This document shows, one piece after another, positions 8,157-17,449 of a stretch of DNA of 64,000 nt. Within the stretch, counting starts at the first letter, position 1. The number at the start of each line of letters is the position of its first letter. The translations under genes were made by a program, and so were the position numbers. This stretch comes from an uncultured Acidobacteriota bacterium (lineage in GTDB: Bacteria > Acidobacteriota > Terriglobia > Bryobacterales > Bryobacteraceae). The notes below the pieces were generated by a model. It had not been told where the DNA came from. It worked only from the letters and a program-made list of their open reading frames with translations, and ran no database searches. The stretch is taken from assembly GCA_902826605.1 (NCBI GenBank), contig CADEFM010000001.1, forward strand, positions 186,001-250,000, in the 5' to 3' direction.

Positions 8157-11100
8157 CTATCGTGTGATCACTGGAATCGTGGTCAGGTTCCCGCCCGGTG
8201 TAGCCCGCAGGCCGATGACACTGATTTTGCCGGCAACAGTGCGGGTAAACTCAATCGTGCCGCGTTTTCCGTTTGCTACTGGATACGTATCCGGCAACAT
8301 GAAGGATGTGTGGCCGTGCGCCGGCAGGGCTATGGAGGTGGACAACAATACCCCCCCAGTATCGTCCCGGATGGTCACTCCCACCGGCTGGCTGGCAAAA
8401 CTGGTCAGCGCCAAACCGGTTGAGAGTCCGCCGGTATTGTCGAATACGAGCACGTAGGACTGGGTATCGCGATCCTCGACCGGAACGGATGCCTCCTGGC
8501 CGGGATCCGTCCAGAGGAAGATTCCGAATCCGCTTACGTTACCAGTGCTGGTCAATTCCGCCGATCCGACCACGACGGGAAGGCTTGCATCGCCCACGGT
8601 CTCGATGAGAATAGACGCTCCAGGAGCGAGTGTTCGGGTAAACGAGCTGGTGGTCAGCGTTTCACCGGTTTGCGGAAGTCGCAGCGGCGTTGTCAGAGCG
8701 GCACCGGCCTCGCTGAAGAAACTCAAAGTAGACGAGGCAGCCGTGGTTCCCATATTCACGAGCGTGATGCCGTTCGTGAAACCTCCATGGTATAGGATGT
8801 GCGTCAGCGACCCACCCGACGCGCCCACATCCGCCATCACAGGCAATGTGGTGAGAGCGCTTCCGTTGGCACGCAACCCCATTACGCCGATTTGTCCGCC
8901 AGACGGCGTTTGGAATTCGATGGTGCCGCGTTTGTTCACCGTTACGGGGTATGTCCCCGCCAGCATGAAGGACGTGTGTCCGTTGGCCGCAAGGGGAAGC
9001 GTGCCGGAGAAAAGGATGGCGCCAGTATGATCCCGAATGGTCACCGGCACCAGCGCAGCCACACCCACTCCATTCGCTATGGCAAGCCCGGTCGCTATCG
9101 TGCCTGTATTGTCGAACGCCATCACGTAGCGGGAGGCATTACGATTTTCCAGCGGCACCACCGCTTCCCATTTTAATGAAGGGTAGCTGAAGATCCCGTA
9201 GCCGTTGATCTGTCCGCCTCCCTGTATGCGGCCCGATCCCTGCAATACGGGAGACCCGATGGCGCCTGTGCTTTCCAGGACGATTTGAGCGTTCGGATTC
9301 AGTGCGGTGTTATAGATGGACTGACTCACCGGTGGCGCCGGAGGAGATTGCGGAAATGTCAATGGCAGAGCTAGCGCGCTGCCGTTGTCGGCGAGAAAGG
9401 TCATTCGGAGCGGCGCCGCCGAAGCTCCCAGATTCAGACCGGTCATGGTCATCTTCCAGGTGTCCCCGGTTGCGATGTGCGGCAAGGAACCGATTGCTCC
9501 CAATGTTCCGGTGGGCACGAAATTCGCCGTTTGCGTGATCGCGGAAGTCATGGACACAACCGGATTCAGCGCCTGGCCCGAATAGGATCCTCCGCCTGTC
9601 CCCGACCATCCAGTGAAAGCAAATCCCACGTTCGCGGTCGCCGTGAGAGTTACTGGAGAGTTGGCAAGAAAGAAATTGGTGCCGGGCGAGGCCAATCCTC
9701 CCGCGCCCGACGCCGCCTGGGTGGTCAACTGCCAGGATTTCTCGAATGTCCCGGTCAGATTCATCACACCTGCGGTGGCGGTGAACGTCCTGGGATTCAT
9801 GATCGAGCTGTCGTGCCAGCCGGTGAAAACATAACGCAGGCCAGTGGTTGGGAATACCGGAGAGAGCCATTGCACAGTGCAGTTGGCGCCTACCGGCCAC
9901 TGGAAAGTCATTGGCGTCACATATGCCCCCGCGTTACAACCGATGCCAGAGAGGTTGAATCCAAGTCCTGTGTCCGGTGCGGAACTGATCGTGACGCCGC
10001 CAACGTTAGCCGTTACCCAAGTTAGAGCGGCCGATGCCATCGCAATGCCGTAGCCGGAGGTAACGTCGAATCCCGGGCCTTCGATATCCAGCGCGGATGC
10101 CTGTAAGGCGGAGCGCACCTGTGCGAGGGTAGCTGACGGACGGGACTCCACCATTAGCGCCACGATGGCCGCTATATGGGGCGCGGCCGCCGAGGTTCCA
10201 AAGAATGGATTATAGCCGGTGATCCCCGTGGGGACTCCATCGGCAGCCGCGAAATCCGGCTTATTGAACAACAAGCCTCCGCCGGGAAACAAGACGTTAC
10301 CTGGTGTGATAGCGGTTCCGTCGGCGTTGTAGAACATCCGCCTTGGCCCGTCCGCGGAGTAACTCCGCACCGGGTTCGCAGCGCCGCCAGTGAAAGCTCC
10401 TCCTCCGGCGCTGGTAACGCTAACCGCAGCCACCGAGATCGCGCCGGCGGCAGCGGGATGGCCGTAAATCGATCCGGAAGTGCTTATGGCAAGAGTTCCT
10501 CCGTTCGTATTGACGAACAGGGCGCGCGGGGCCGCCGCCCCAAGGTAATTGCCCACAACTATCCGGCTGCCGATGGGTATGGTGTCATCGATAATCAGCT
10601 CGGCGGGATCCTGTGTTCCATCTTGAAAGTCGTCTGAAACGGCCAACAAATCGGTCATTGTCGAATTCAGGATGAAGAGGTCGTAGTCGTTGTTGGACGC
10701 GCTGTTCGGGTCAGACCATGCCAGGTGATATTCATCGTAAAAGCTGGTTTCCGTGATGACATCCGATGTGACCCCGGCGGCAAAGTTATGGACGGTTCCT
10801 CCGCCCTCGAGTATCCCCGTAGCCGGGCTGCCCACGAAGTTGCCTTCCCAAACCCCGCTGGTTCCCTTCAATGAATTGCCCAAATTGCCTGCCGCCGTAA
10901 TCATCAGCACTCCCGCGGCTGCCAGTTCGTCCGTTTTCAGCCCAACCTGATTGTGCTGATAAACGCCTTCGAGCGAGTAGCCGAGGTCGTCCAGGATAAT
11001 CTTGCAACCCGCGTCCGCCAGCGCCTGCATGGCCGACGCCATCATCGGCCGCCCACCATCGCCGCTGGCGAAGTACAGGCTCGCGCCGGGCGCGAGCGTG

Positions 11101-11951
11101 TAAATGATTTCCATGAGAGCCGTGCCTTCGTCTCCCGATCCTTCAAATCCGGGCAAAATAGTGACTCCGGCGGGAAGCCGGCCGGCGGCCTGTTCCGCAG
11201 CTAAAACCGAAGGGCTAATGCCATCGGATACGACACCGATCTTTACGCCGGCGCCGGTAACCGAAAAAGTACTGCGTGCGGAGGGCCCCTGGTGCGCGAT
11301 ATCTCCCGAGATATTCGGACCCACGAAGAACGCTTTGCCGAGGGAACGGAACATCCCTCCCAGTCCTGGGGTCTGGCGTGGCCGCGCCGCACCCAAATAG
11401 CCGCCGAGTTGGGCGGCTAAAGACTTGCGCGCCGCCGCGTGCATGGCAGGCGTTGCATTGGCCCGCTGCCTCTTATGGCTGCGTTCGGCCGCACGCACTT
11501 GTTGCACGTCTGTACGCCCTGCGAGCTGCTCCACCGCCAGCAATGGCACGCTCGCGTGGATCGCGCCATATTCCTTCGCCGAATGCAGCACATTACCGCC
11601 CAATACCGCGATCGCCGAAAGCAATTGCGGCGTCACATCCGCGCGGATTTCTACTTCCACGAAGTTACGCGCATCCACCCCGGCGCTCCGCATGGCGCTC
11701 CGCGGATTGGGGAAATCGGCGGGTAGTGCCTGGCCCCGAAAGAATTTGGCGGCATGGACCAGACGGCTCGACATCTTGCGTTGAGCTGGCGATCGGGAGG
11801 ATTTTTCAGCCCACAGCGCCGCAATCTGGCGCTTGGCCCGCTCTCCCAATTGCGATTGTGGCGCCTGCCCCGCCGCTGTTCCAGCGAGCCATAACATGGC
11901 CAGACTGGAGACTACCACTGCCCGTGGGCACGAAAGAAAAACGAACTTCAT
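8157..11951 (-). CDS. secreted S8-like subtilase with Glu at the catalytic His position and repeat-rich C-terminus
   Basis: The product has 1264 residues. Residues 1-29 are a signal peptide ending in AGQA. The peptidase core spans about 230-640: Asp243 in VSDG, then GDEGTALMEII at about 273-283 where family S8 normally has HGT, so the His position is Glu275; Asn356 in AAGN fits the oxyanion-hole Asn; Ser587 lies in GTSAAAPH. After the core come cysteine-poor beta-rich modules (a TGWHDSS / TGWSGTGG pair around 700-800) and two ~200-residue repeats that share VP(L/V)E(N/D)R, NGHTSFML and KRGTIEF motifs. It is probably exported and surface-bound or released. Whether it cleaves protein is uncertain given the altered triad. 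Confidence 0.82.
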   Translation of the reverse strand: MKFVFLSCPRAVVVSSLAMLWLAGTAAGQAPQSQLGERAKRQIAALWAEKSSRSPAQRKMSSRLVHAAKFFRGQALPADFPNPRSAMRSAGVDARNFVEVEIRADVTPQLLSAIAVLGGNVLHSAKEYGAIHASVPLLAVEQLAGRTDVQQVRAAERSHKRQRANATPAMHAAARKSLAAQLGGYLGAARPRQTPGLGGMFRSLGKAFFVGPNISGDIAHQGPSARSTFSVTGAGVKIGVVSDGISPSVLAAEQAAGRLPAGVTILPGFEGSGDEGTALMEIIYTLAPGASLYFASGDGGRPMMASAMQALADAGCKIILDDLGYSLEGVYQHNQVGLKTDELAAAGVLMITAAGNLGNSLKGTSGVWEGNFVGSPATGILEGGGTVHNFAAGVTSDVITETSFYDEYHLAWSDPNSASNNDYDLFILNSTMTDLLAVSDDFQDGTQDPAELIIDDTIPIGSRIVVGNYLGAAAPRALFVNTNGGTLAISTSGSIYGHPAAAGAISVAAVSVTSAGGGAFTGGAANPVRSYSADGPRRMFYNADGTAITPGNVLFPGGGLLFNKPDFAAADGVPTGITGYNPFFGTSAAAPHIAAIVALMVESRPSATLAQVRSALQASALDIEGPGFDVTSGYGIAMASAALTWVTANVGGVTISSAPDTGLGFNLSGIGCNAGAYVTPMTFQWPVGANCTVQWLSPVFPTTGLRYVFTGWHDSSIMNPRTFTATAGVMNLTGTFEKSWQLTTQAASGAGGLASPGTNFFLANSPVTLTATANVGFAFTGWSGTGGGSYSGQALNPVVSMTSAITQTANFVPTGTLGAIGSLPHIATGDTWKMTMTGLNLGASAAPLRMTFLADNGSALALPLTFPQSPPAPPVSQSIYNTALNPNAQIVLESTGAIGSPVLQGSGRIQGGGQINGYGIFSYPSLKWEAVVPLENRNASRYVMAFDNTGTIATGLAIANGVGVAALVPVTIRDHTGAILFSGTLPLAANGHTSFMLAGTYPVTVNKRGTIEFQTPSGGQIGVMGLRANGSALTTLPVMADVGASGGSLTHILYHGGFTNGITLVNMGTTAASSTLSFFSEAGAALTTPLRLPQTGETLTTSSFTRTLAPGASILIETVGDASLPVVVGSAELTSTGNVSGFGIFLWTDPGQEASVPVEDRDTQSYVLVFDNTGGLSTGLALTSFASQPVGVTIRDDTGGVLLSTSIALPAHGHTSFMLPDTYPVANGKRGTIEFTRTVAGKISVIGLRATPGGNLTTIPVITR

Positions 11952-12060
11952 GATAGTCCATTTTACCTTTTATCGTCAGATGGTCGCTTCGGGTATTCAC
12001 TCCAGATCGTGGGGATTCGCACCCGAGAGGGGACCTACGGATGCGCTACTCTGGATGTTT

Positions 12061-12492
12061 ATGTCTCAAGCAACCTACGATGATGCCAATCTCTTGCTAC
12101 GTCTCTACGACTTGCGCCGCGAGGAAAAAATGCGAGCGGCGCGGGCCTGGTTTGTCGCCAGTTTTAAACCCAAATCCATTGCGGAACTCCAGGAGCTTTG
12201 CCCTGCCGGCACGGAAAACAATGCTCGCATGCGGATGGTAGCCACATATTGGGACATGGCTGCTTCTTTTGTCAACTCCGGTGTTCTCAATGAAGAGATC
12301 TTCTTCGCCAACGGCCGCGAGCTGCTGGTCGTATGGCTGCGGGTTCGTCCAATCATCGAAGCCCTGCGGAGCGGTTATCAGGATCCTACATTCTTAAAAA
12401 ATCTGGAAGTGACGGGCGGCAAGTTCAAGGATTACCTGGAACGCTCCACTCCAGGCACCTACGACGCATTTGTGGCTCGCATGGGCGGCTAA
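12061..12492 (+). CDS. hypothetical protein, DUF4760-like
   Basis: The product has 143 residues and is largely helical. The start at the second of two nearby ATGs (MSQATYDDANLLLRLYDL) is chosen because an upstream extension would run into the divergent subtilase promoter region and start. Features include a helix rich in Arg and Glu (RREEKMRAARAWFVA) and a central hydrophobic part (MVATYWDMAASFVNSGVLNEE). The pattern of an early RLYDLRR helix and a late LRVRPIIEALR helix reminds me of DUF4760, but this is a weak match. The next gene starts 4 bp after the stop, so the two form a small operon. No function is proposed. Confidence 0.6.
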   Translation: MSQATYDDANLLLRLYDLRREEKMRAARAWFVASFKPKSIAELQELCPAGTENNARMRMVATYWDMAASFVNSGVLNEEIFFANGRELLVVWLRVRPIIEALRSGYQDPTFLKNLEVTGGKFKDYLERSTPGTYDAFVARMGG

Positions 12493-12496
12493 GGGC

Positions 12497-12757
12497 GTGC
12501 GCCGCGAGCCAGAACATTTTGGCGACCAGGAGCTGACGCTCGTTTACATCGCGAAACGCCTGAGCGACGCGCTTCGGCTCGAAAAGGTTTTGACCGGCGC
12601 AAACGTCGACTACCTGGTGGAACCGGATAAATACAGCGGCGGCATTATTTTCCGGTCGGAACGGGTGGGCGCCTTTTTCTACGTGAATCCCGCCACCGAG
12701 GCTCTCGCGCGTGACACGCTGCGTGCCGCTGGCTTCAAACCCTATGAAACGGCATAG
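12497..12757 (+). CDS. small hypothetical protein, DUF2007-like
   Basis: The product has 86 residues from a GTG that lies 4 bp after the stop of the preceding gene. A longer frame from 12470 would overlap that gene. The core (LVYIAKRLSDALRLEKVLTG, then VDYLVEPDKYSGG) has the beta-alpha-beta look of DUF2007-type putative signal-transducing domains, which are small ferredoxin-like folds. The later half (GAFFYVNPATEALARDTLRAAG) repeats a similar helix. It ends 3 bp before the stop of the convergent NHL-protein gene. The family call is tentative; the coding call rests on the tight spacing and sensible amino acid composition. Confidence 0.58.
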   Translation: MRREPEHFGDQELTLVYIAKRLSDALRLEKVLTGANVDYLVEPDKYSGGIIFRSERVGAFFYVNPATEALARDTLRAAGFKPYETA

Positions 12758-12760
12758 GTG

Positions 12761-15673
12761 CTACTGTTGGGGCGGCGGCCCTACCGGGAAAGTCAAGGTA
12801 TTGCTTGTCAAAGACTGCTGGGAAATATTGATTTTCGTGAAAGGATTCTCAAGCAGCGACCCTGAGAGTTCTACGAGAATTTCGTACAAGCCAATGGTTC
12901 CGGGCTTAGCTCCCGCTGAAAGAACATTCCCGGTACCTGGCCCGATCAAGGCTGAAACGCTCACCTTGGGCGTGTTGGCGCCGGACCCAACAAATTTCGT
13001 TCCCGTCACCTGTCCAAGTTCCTCTTCGAGAGGATCCACTAGTCCCAAGCCGGCTGCGTAAAATATGATGGTTTCGCCGGGTATCGCTGGATTTTCCGGA
13101 GTGATCAGACGCCCCGCTACGCTTGCGCAGCACATCGCGGAATTTGTAGCGGTCAAACTCAATGCGACTCCGGTTGTATTCGTCGACGTCACTTGAGTGA
13201 ACAAAGGGGTGCCGTTGCCTTCGGGGCCGGGCACCTTGGCTCGCAACCGTATACGGGTGAATTGATTTGCGGCTATCGCGGTTACCGGCATCTGGGGATC
13301 GGCGTTGATTGCCTCAATGAACCTGTCGCGAATCGTCGCGAGGGTGTCGTCCTTAGTCGTGGTGATGACAATCGGCACATCCCCGATAGTGATGGTACCC
13401 GTGTCGTTTTCTTGTGCGGTTCCATCGACGCTAATAGTCCCGGTCGCGTAATCGGAGGCGTGCACCGCGGACAACACGCGCAGCTCGGAACCACCGGGAT
13501 TGCACGCAGGCAGACCTGCTGGATCGCAGCCGAAAATTCCAGGGGCGCCCCCGCGCAGTTGCAAACCGATCGCGTTGGTGACGGTAACGGTGCCATCTTC
13601 GTGTGCGAATCGGACGAATAAATTCACGCTGGTAGCGCCGCTCATTTCATACGGGATCTGCGAACTGATCTCGGTGGGCGAAACCATGAAGAGCGGCGCT
13701 CGATAGCCATCCACGTAGACTTCCACACCGCCCAGATCCCACGGTAATACGTCCGCGTTGTCGGGGGCTTTGACCGTGGTATCCGCCAGGGTGGCTCCGG
13801 GCGCGGCTTTGATGGTGATGAGGGATCCCGGAGCCATCAGGGTGGCATCGCCGATGCCGCTTAAGACGGCTGTGCTCACCGTCGCTGCGATGAGCGCACT
13901 GGTCGAAACCGCGGTGGTTAGCGTGATCCCCTGGCCCGCGACTCCGAGACTTCGGGCTGTCAGCCCAATCGTCGCGCGCCCCGGTTCGGTGTACGCCAGA
14001 ACATTGGGGTCGCCGGCTCCATCGTTGGCGCCGTTGATCAAATCCTTGAGACCAATGGCCACGGTTTCGGTGCTGTCTTCGGCGAGGACGGTATACTTAT
14101 ACTCCGTTCCTGCAATGGTAACTGTTACGGAATCGTCTGCCTGAATACTTCCGGCGATGAGTACGGTCCCATTGGCAAAAATGGCTCGGCTGGCGGAGTT
14201 CACCACGTCGTCGATTCCCACGGACTGGTTGCCCGGCGAGAATATCAGGATGCGATAATCCGTAGGGTCCGCCACGTATAAGTTCTTGCCATCCCATGCG
14301 AGCGAAGTCGGCGTAGGCGTGACATATGACGCTGAAGTATTCTGAATGTCAAGGCTCGTAACGATAGTGGCGAACTCATCGCGCTGCCCTAGAATCACGT
14401 CGGCTCGCGCGCCGTTCACGAGCGACGCGATTTGATTAAAGATGAGGACGCGGTCATTCCCGGTATCGGCTACAAACAAGCGAGTGCCGTCGGAAATGGC
14501 GGAGCGCGGGAAATTCATCGTGGCCGCGCATCGCGAGGGATACGTCGGATTGCCGTCCGTATCGGTGCCAGTGGATTCGCACAAGTCTTGCGTCTGGTTG
14601 GAAAATGTTTTCGTGAAGTCGATCTGTCCGAGCACGATGTCCGCGGCGGTCTGGTTCTGCGTGGGGATCGACTTGAAGATCAAAATGCGGTTATAACCAA
14701 GATCGCTGACGATCAGCCGCACCCCATCGCTTGAAACTCCCACGGGATTCAGCATCGTGGTCGCCGAACCGGGCAGAGTCAAATCGATCAAGTTGGCGGG
14801 CGGAGCTGTGTCAAAATCCGGTTGCCCCAGAACCACGCTGGCCGCCTGACCATTTTGAGTGGGCAGCGTGTTCCAGATAAGAACACGATTGTTTCCCGTA
14901 TCCGCTACGAAAAGACGCCCGTCCTGGATCCAGACGCCTTGTGGACCGCGCAACGCGGTGTTCCCGATTCCTGGACGGTTGGTCGTAAAACCCGTTTGTC
15001 CCAACACGACATCCGCGTCGCTGCCGTTCACTGTGGGGACGGAGTTCCACAAAAGCACGCGGTTATTTAACGTATCTGCTACGGCAACGTGAATGCCATC
15101 GGACGCCACCCCCGTAGGCAACCGCATACCGCTCTGCGTAGTGGAAAAATCGCTGCCATCAAAGGCCGACTGCCCCATTACGACATTGGCTTCGCCTCCG
15201 CACACAGGGCAACGGCGGAGGTATACCGTAATGGATGCGTCAGCGGCGACAATTTGCTGGTCGATATTCCGGTAAACCAATACGCGGTTGTTGTTCGGAA
15301 ACAAACCAATGCGGTTCGAGTCCGTGGCGAAGAGCGTATTTCCCGCCAGCGCTAGCCCGCCAACGCCGCCAAATTTTTTGCCGGAGAGATTATTGGCGAT
15401 ACCGTCGATCTGGGTGCCGTTCACTTGGCCGGAAGTGCCGGGGACGTTCTCGGTAAACGTGTCTTGCCCGATGACGGCGCGTGCCGCCTGCCCAGTTATG
15501 AAATCGTAGGGACATCCTGTGCCAGGGCAGGATGCAGATAGTTGCCAGGATTTAGAAGAGCTTTCAGTCCGTGAACCTTGCCCTCTGGCGCCGCGTGGGG
15601 CCTGCCCCGGGATCAAATCGTCCGCGAATAGTGTGCCGGCGCATAGAGTAAAGAATAACCAGGATTTAAACAT
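12761..15673 (-). CDS. secreted NHL-repeat protein with TIGR03437-like C-terminal domain
   Basis: The product has 970 residues with a short signal peptide (MFKSWLFFTLCAGTLFA). Residues about 90-480 hold five copies of a unit with the pattern (V/A)(A/S)D..xNRVL(I/L)WN..P..NG..A.VVLGQ..F, which is an NHL-type beta-propeller. Two later segments share the pattern D.VTVTI.G..Y.YT....D....I...L...IN, looking like duplicated beta-sandwich modules. The C-terminal part is split around the second module: APGSLITI...LGGVEVYVDG..APLFMVSPTEI.SQIPYE and GETIIFYAAGLG...GLYEI match the TIGR03437 (Solibacter) domain. It is likely extracellular or cell-surface, with a ligand that cannot be inferred. It is an excellent lineage marker for the organism. 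Confidence 0.8.
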   Translation of the reverse strand: MFKSWLFFTLCAGTLFADDLIPGQAPRGARGQGSRTESSSKSWQLSASCPGTGCPYDFITGQAARAVIGQDTFTENVPGTSGQVNGTQIDGIANNLSGKKFGGVGGLALAGNTLFATDSNRIGLFPNNNRVLVYRNIDQQIVAADASITVYLRRCPVCGGEANVVMGQSAFDGSDFSTTQSGMRLPTGVASDGIHVAVADTLNNRVLLWNSVPTVNGSDADVVLGQTGFTTNRPGIGNTALRGPQGVWIQDGRLFVADTGNNRVLIWNTLPTQNGQAASVVLGQPDFDTAPPANLIDLTLPGSATTMLNPVGVSSDGVRLIVSDLGYNRILIFKSIPTQNQTAADIVLGQIDFTKTFSNQTQDLCESTGTDTDGNPTYPSRCAATMNFPRSAISDGTRLFVADTGNDRVLIFNQIASLVNGARADVILGQRDEFATIVTSLDIQNTSASYVTPTPTSLAWDGKNLYVADPTDYRILIFSPGNQSVGIDDVVNSASRAIFANGTVLIAGSIQADDSVTVTIAGTEYKYTVLAEDSTETVAIGLKDLINGANDGAGDPNVLAYTEPGRATIGLTARSLGVAGQGITLTTAVSTSALIAATVSTAVLSGIGDATLMAPGSLITIKAAPGATLADTTVKAPDNADVLPWDLGGVEVYVDGYRAPLFMVSPTEISSQIPYEMSGATSVNLFVRFAHEDGTVTVTNAIGLQLRGGAPGIFGCDPAGLPACNPGGSELRVLSAVHASDYATGTISVDGTAQENDTGTITIGDVPIVITTTKDDTLATIRDRFIEAINADPQMPVTAIAANQFTRIRLRAKVPGPEGNGTPLFTQVTSTNTTGVALSLTATNSAMCCASVAGRLITPENPAIPGETIIFYAAGLGLVDPLEEELGQVTGTKFVGSGANTPKVSVSALIGPGTGNVLSAGAKPGTIGLYEILVELSGSLLENPFTKINISQQSLTSNTLTFPVGPPPQQ

Positions 15674-15774
15674 GCATGAAGACCTAAGACCTACCAGCGG
15701 GAGAATGCCTCAGTATAACAGCCTGGAGACGTTCCCCGAAGCGCTCGCGTTACAAAGTTTTGAGCGCTGATGTC

Positions 15775-17364
15775 TCATTTATCGTCTTCGAAACTGATTC
15801 CGGATTCCGCTCCGAATTTGCGGTAATTGCGGTATTCAATACGATTTCGCTGGCAGCGCGGAGACCCTTGCTCACACATCAGCACCTCGCCCACAGTGGG
15901 CAGCAGGAAGGCGGAGGTGGCGCCCAGCCGGACGAAATCGTAATCGACGGTGGTCTCCAACTTGGCAAAGGGGAACAGTGGCGGAACTCCGCGCGATTCC
16001 ATTTCAATTCGCAATACGCGCGAGCTCATTTTATCGATCCAGACTTTGCCACGGTATGCAGGATAGTACAGCTGCGCAGCGGCGATAATGCGCCAACGTG
16101 AGTTTTCACGCTTGACGTCAAATGTGAAGACGTCCGCGCGGCGGCCCTGAATGGTATCTTGTCCGCTCTTGCGGAAAGTCGCCGCCGTCTCTGGTTGGAA
16201 TAGATCGTCCTGAATCGCCGCGAACTGGCCGGTGGACCATGAGCCGCCGGTTTCTTCCATGGACTTCACGCCGCGGCTGCCGACCTTGATGTTGGTGTAC
16301 GTTTCGATGTGATCTTCATTCGTAATATCGGACGTCACGGTATCGCGCGCGTTCCATCCCTGCTTGGGATTGTCCGTGTCGTAGCGTGTGATCACCTGGC
16401 GCGCCAGAAAATTGGGCAGCGTGTCGGAATAAGCGAACGCACTTTCCCGGGCCTGGACGATGATGGGATCTTCTTCCACGGGGATCAGCGCGGCAGTGTC
16501 AGCTGGTTCGGCCGCCGCTACATCGGTCCGCGGAGGATCTGTTTGCCGGGCCTCAACCCGAGGCGGCGTCACTGCCACGGGCTCAGATGCAGCGGCGGCA
16601 GAGCGAACTCTGGGCTGGCCACGGCGTAGTTGAGGCCGTCCAGGATCGTCGGCGTCGGGCGGGGCATCCGCAGTGCCGACGATGGTAGCTGGGCGGCGTT
16701 CTTCTGGGGGTTCTCCCGCAGGCTCCGCGTTTGTTCCGGTTGAAGCGGGCGCAGCTGCCGCAGGCTTGTCCCCCGCACGGCGAATTACCGGACGTGCGTC
16801 GTCGGAATCTTGATTCATTGCGCCTGCATTGGCTACGGCTTCTCCGCGAGGTAAATCCCAAGTACGCGCGGCGGCGGCCTGATCGGCAGCGCTTCCCGGC
16901 TGATTGAATACTACCCCCAGCGCGGTGAAGAATCCGTTCTCATCACCGATTGCATCCACAGTGACACGATCGCCGGGATGGAAGGAGGTGATTTGAACGG
17001 GCTTGCCATCGCGTTCAATCGTTGTCTTGCCGGTGATCTTGTAAGTGATGATGCGATGATCCGCGGCTTCCAGGATCAAGTGATTCGCATTCGCCAACCG
17101 CAGGTTCCCGAGCGTGCTGATCGTAATCGCCTTGTCTTGCGAAGATCGTCCCGGGATCGAGGAACCGCGGCCCCTTCCGACACCGCCCACCCCGCCTGGA
17201 TAGGGATCGTTGGGGTTCCTTCCGCCCGGATAAGGTCCGGTTTGGCCGGGAATTTGTCCAGGAATTTGGCCGGGTGGATAGGGATTGGTCTGTCCGGGAT
17301 AGCGTATCTGCGCGGTGAGAGTCACCGCGAACGCACCGCACGCCATCAGGCGAATGGCTTTCAT
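15775..17364 (-). CDS. secreted proline/glycine-rich protein of unknown function
   Basis: The product has 529 residues. A signal peptide (MKAIRLMACGAFAVTLTAQ) is followed by short PGQIPGQ-type repeats and glycine-rich sequence to about residue 75. Residues 78-150 form a small beta-rich module (ITISTLGNLRLANANHLIL ... GDRVTVDAIGDE) resembling DUF5666-like domains. A disordered Pro/Ala/Glu-rich linker extends to about 300. The C-terminal 220 residues (ARESAFAYSDTLPNFLARQVITRY ... FRKSGQDTIQGRRADVFTFDV ... GKVWIDKMSSRVLRIEM) resemble a LolA/outer-membrane-lipoprotein-sorting type beta sheet found in many acidobacterial proteins of unknown role. It is transcribed away from purM across the repeat at 17380-17415. 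Confidence 0.65.
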   Translation of the reverse strand: MKAIRLMACGAFAVTLTAQIRYPGQTNPYPPGQIPGQIPGQTGPYPGGRNPNDPYPGGVGGVGRGRGSSIPGRSSQDKAITISTLGNLRLANANHLILEAADHRIITYKITGKTTIERDGKPVQITSFHPGDRVTVDAIGDENGFFTALGVVFNQPGSAADQAAAARTWDLPRGEAVANAGAMNQDSDDARPVIRRAGDKPAAAAPASTGTNAEPAGEPPEERRPATIVGTADAPPDADDPGRPQLRRGQPRVRSAAAASEPVAVTPPRVEARQTDPPRTDVAAAEPADTAALIPVEEDPIIVQARESAFAYSDTLPNFLARQVITRYDTDNPKQGWNARDTVTSDITNEDHIETYTNIKVGSRGVKSMEETGGSWSTGQFAAIQDDLFQPETAATFRKSGQDTIQGRRADVFTFDVKRENSRWRIIAAAQLYYPAYRGKVWIDKMSSRVLRIEMESRGVPPLFPFAKLETTVDYDFVRLGATSAFLLPTVGEVLMCEQGSPRCQRNRIEYRNYRKFGAESGISFEDDK

Positions 17365-17379
17365 GAATCCCTAGACGTA

Positions 17380-17415
17380 GTGTACCGCTCCCTTGTGTAC
17401 AGAGGGAAAGTGTAC
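17380..17415. repeat. three direct GTGTAC repeats with exact 15-bp period
   Basis: GTGTAC occurs at 17380-17385, 17395-17400 and 17410-17415, each start 15 bp apart, with 9-bp spacers CGCTCCCTT and AGAGGGAAA. The spacers are themselves partly complementary (TCCCT / AGGGA), so the central copy sits at the axis of an inverted repeat. The array lies in the 85-bp region between the divergent starts at 17364 and 17450, upstream of a TATAAG hexamer (17439-17444) that may be the purM -10. It looks like a multi-site operator; the regulator is unknown. Confidence 0.55.
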
Positions 17416-17449
17416 ACGCACCGCGCCGCCCGCTACTATATAAGATTCC

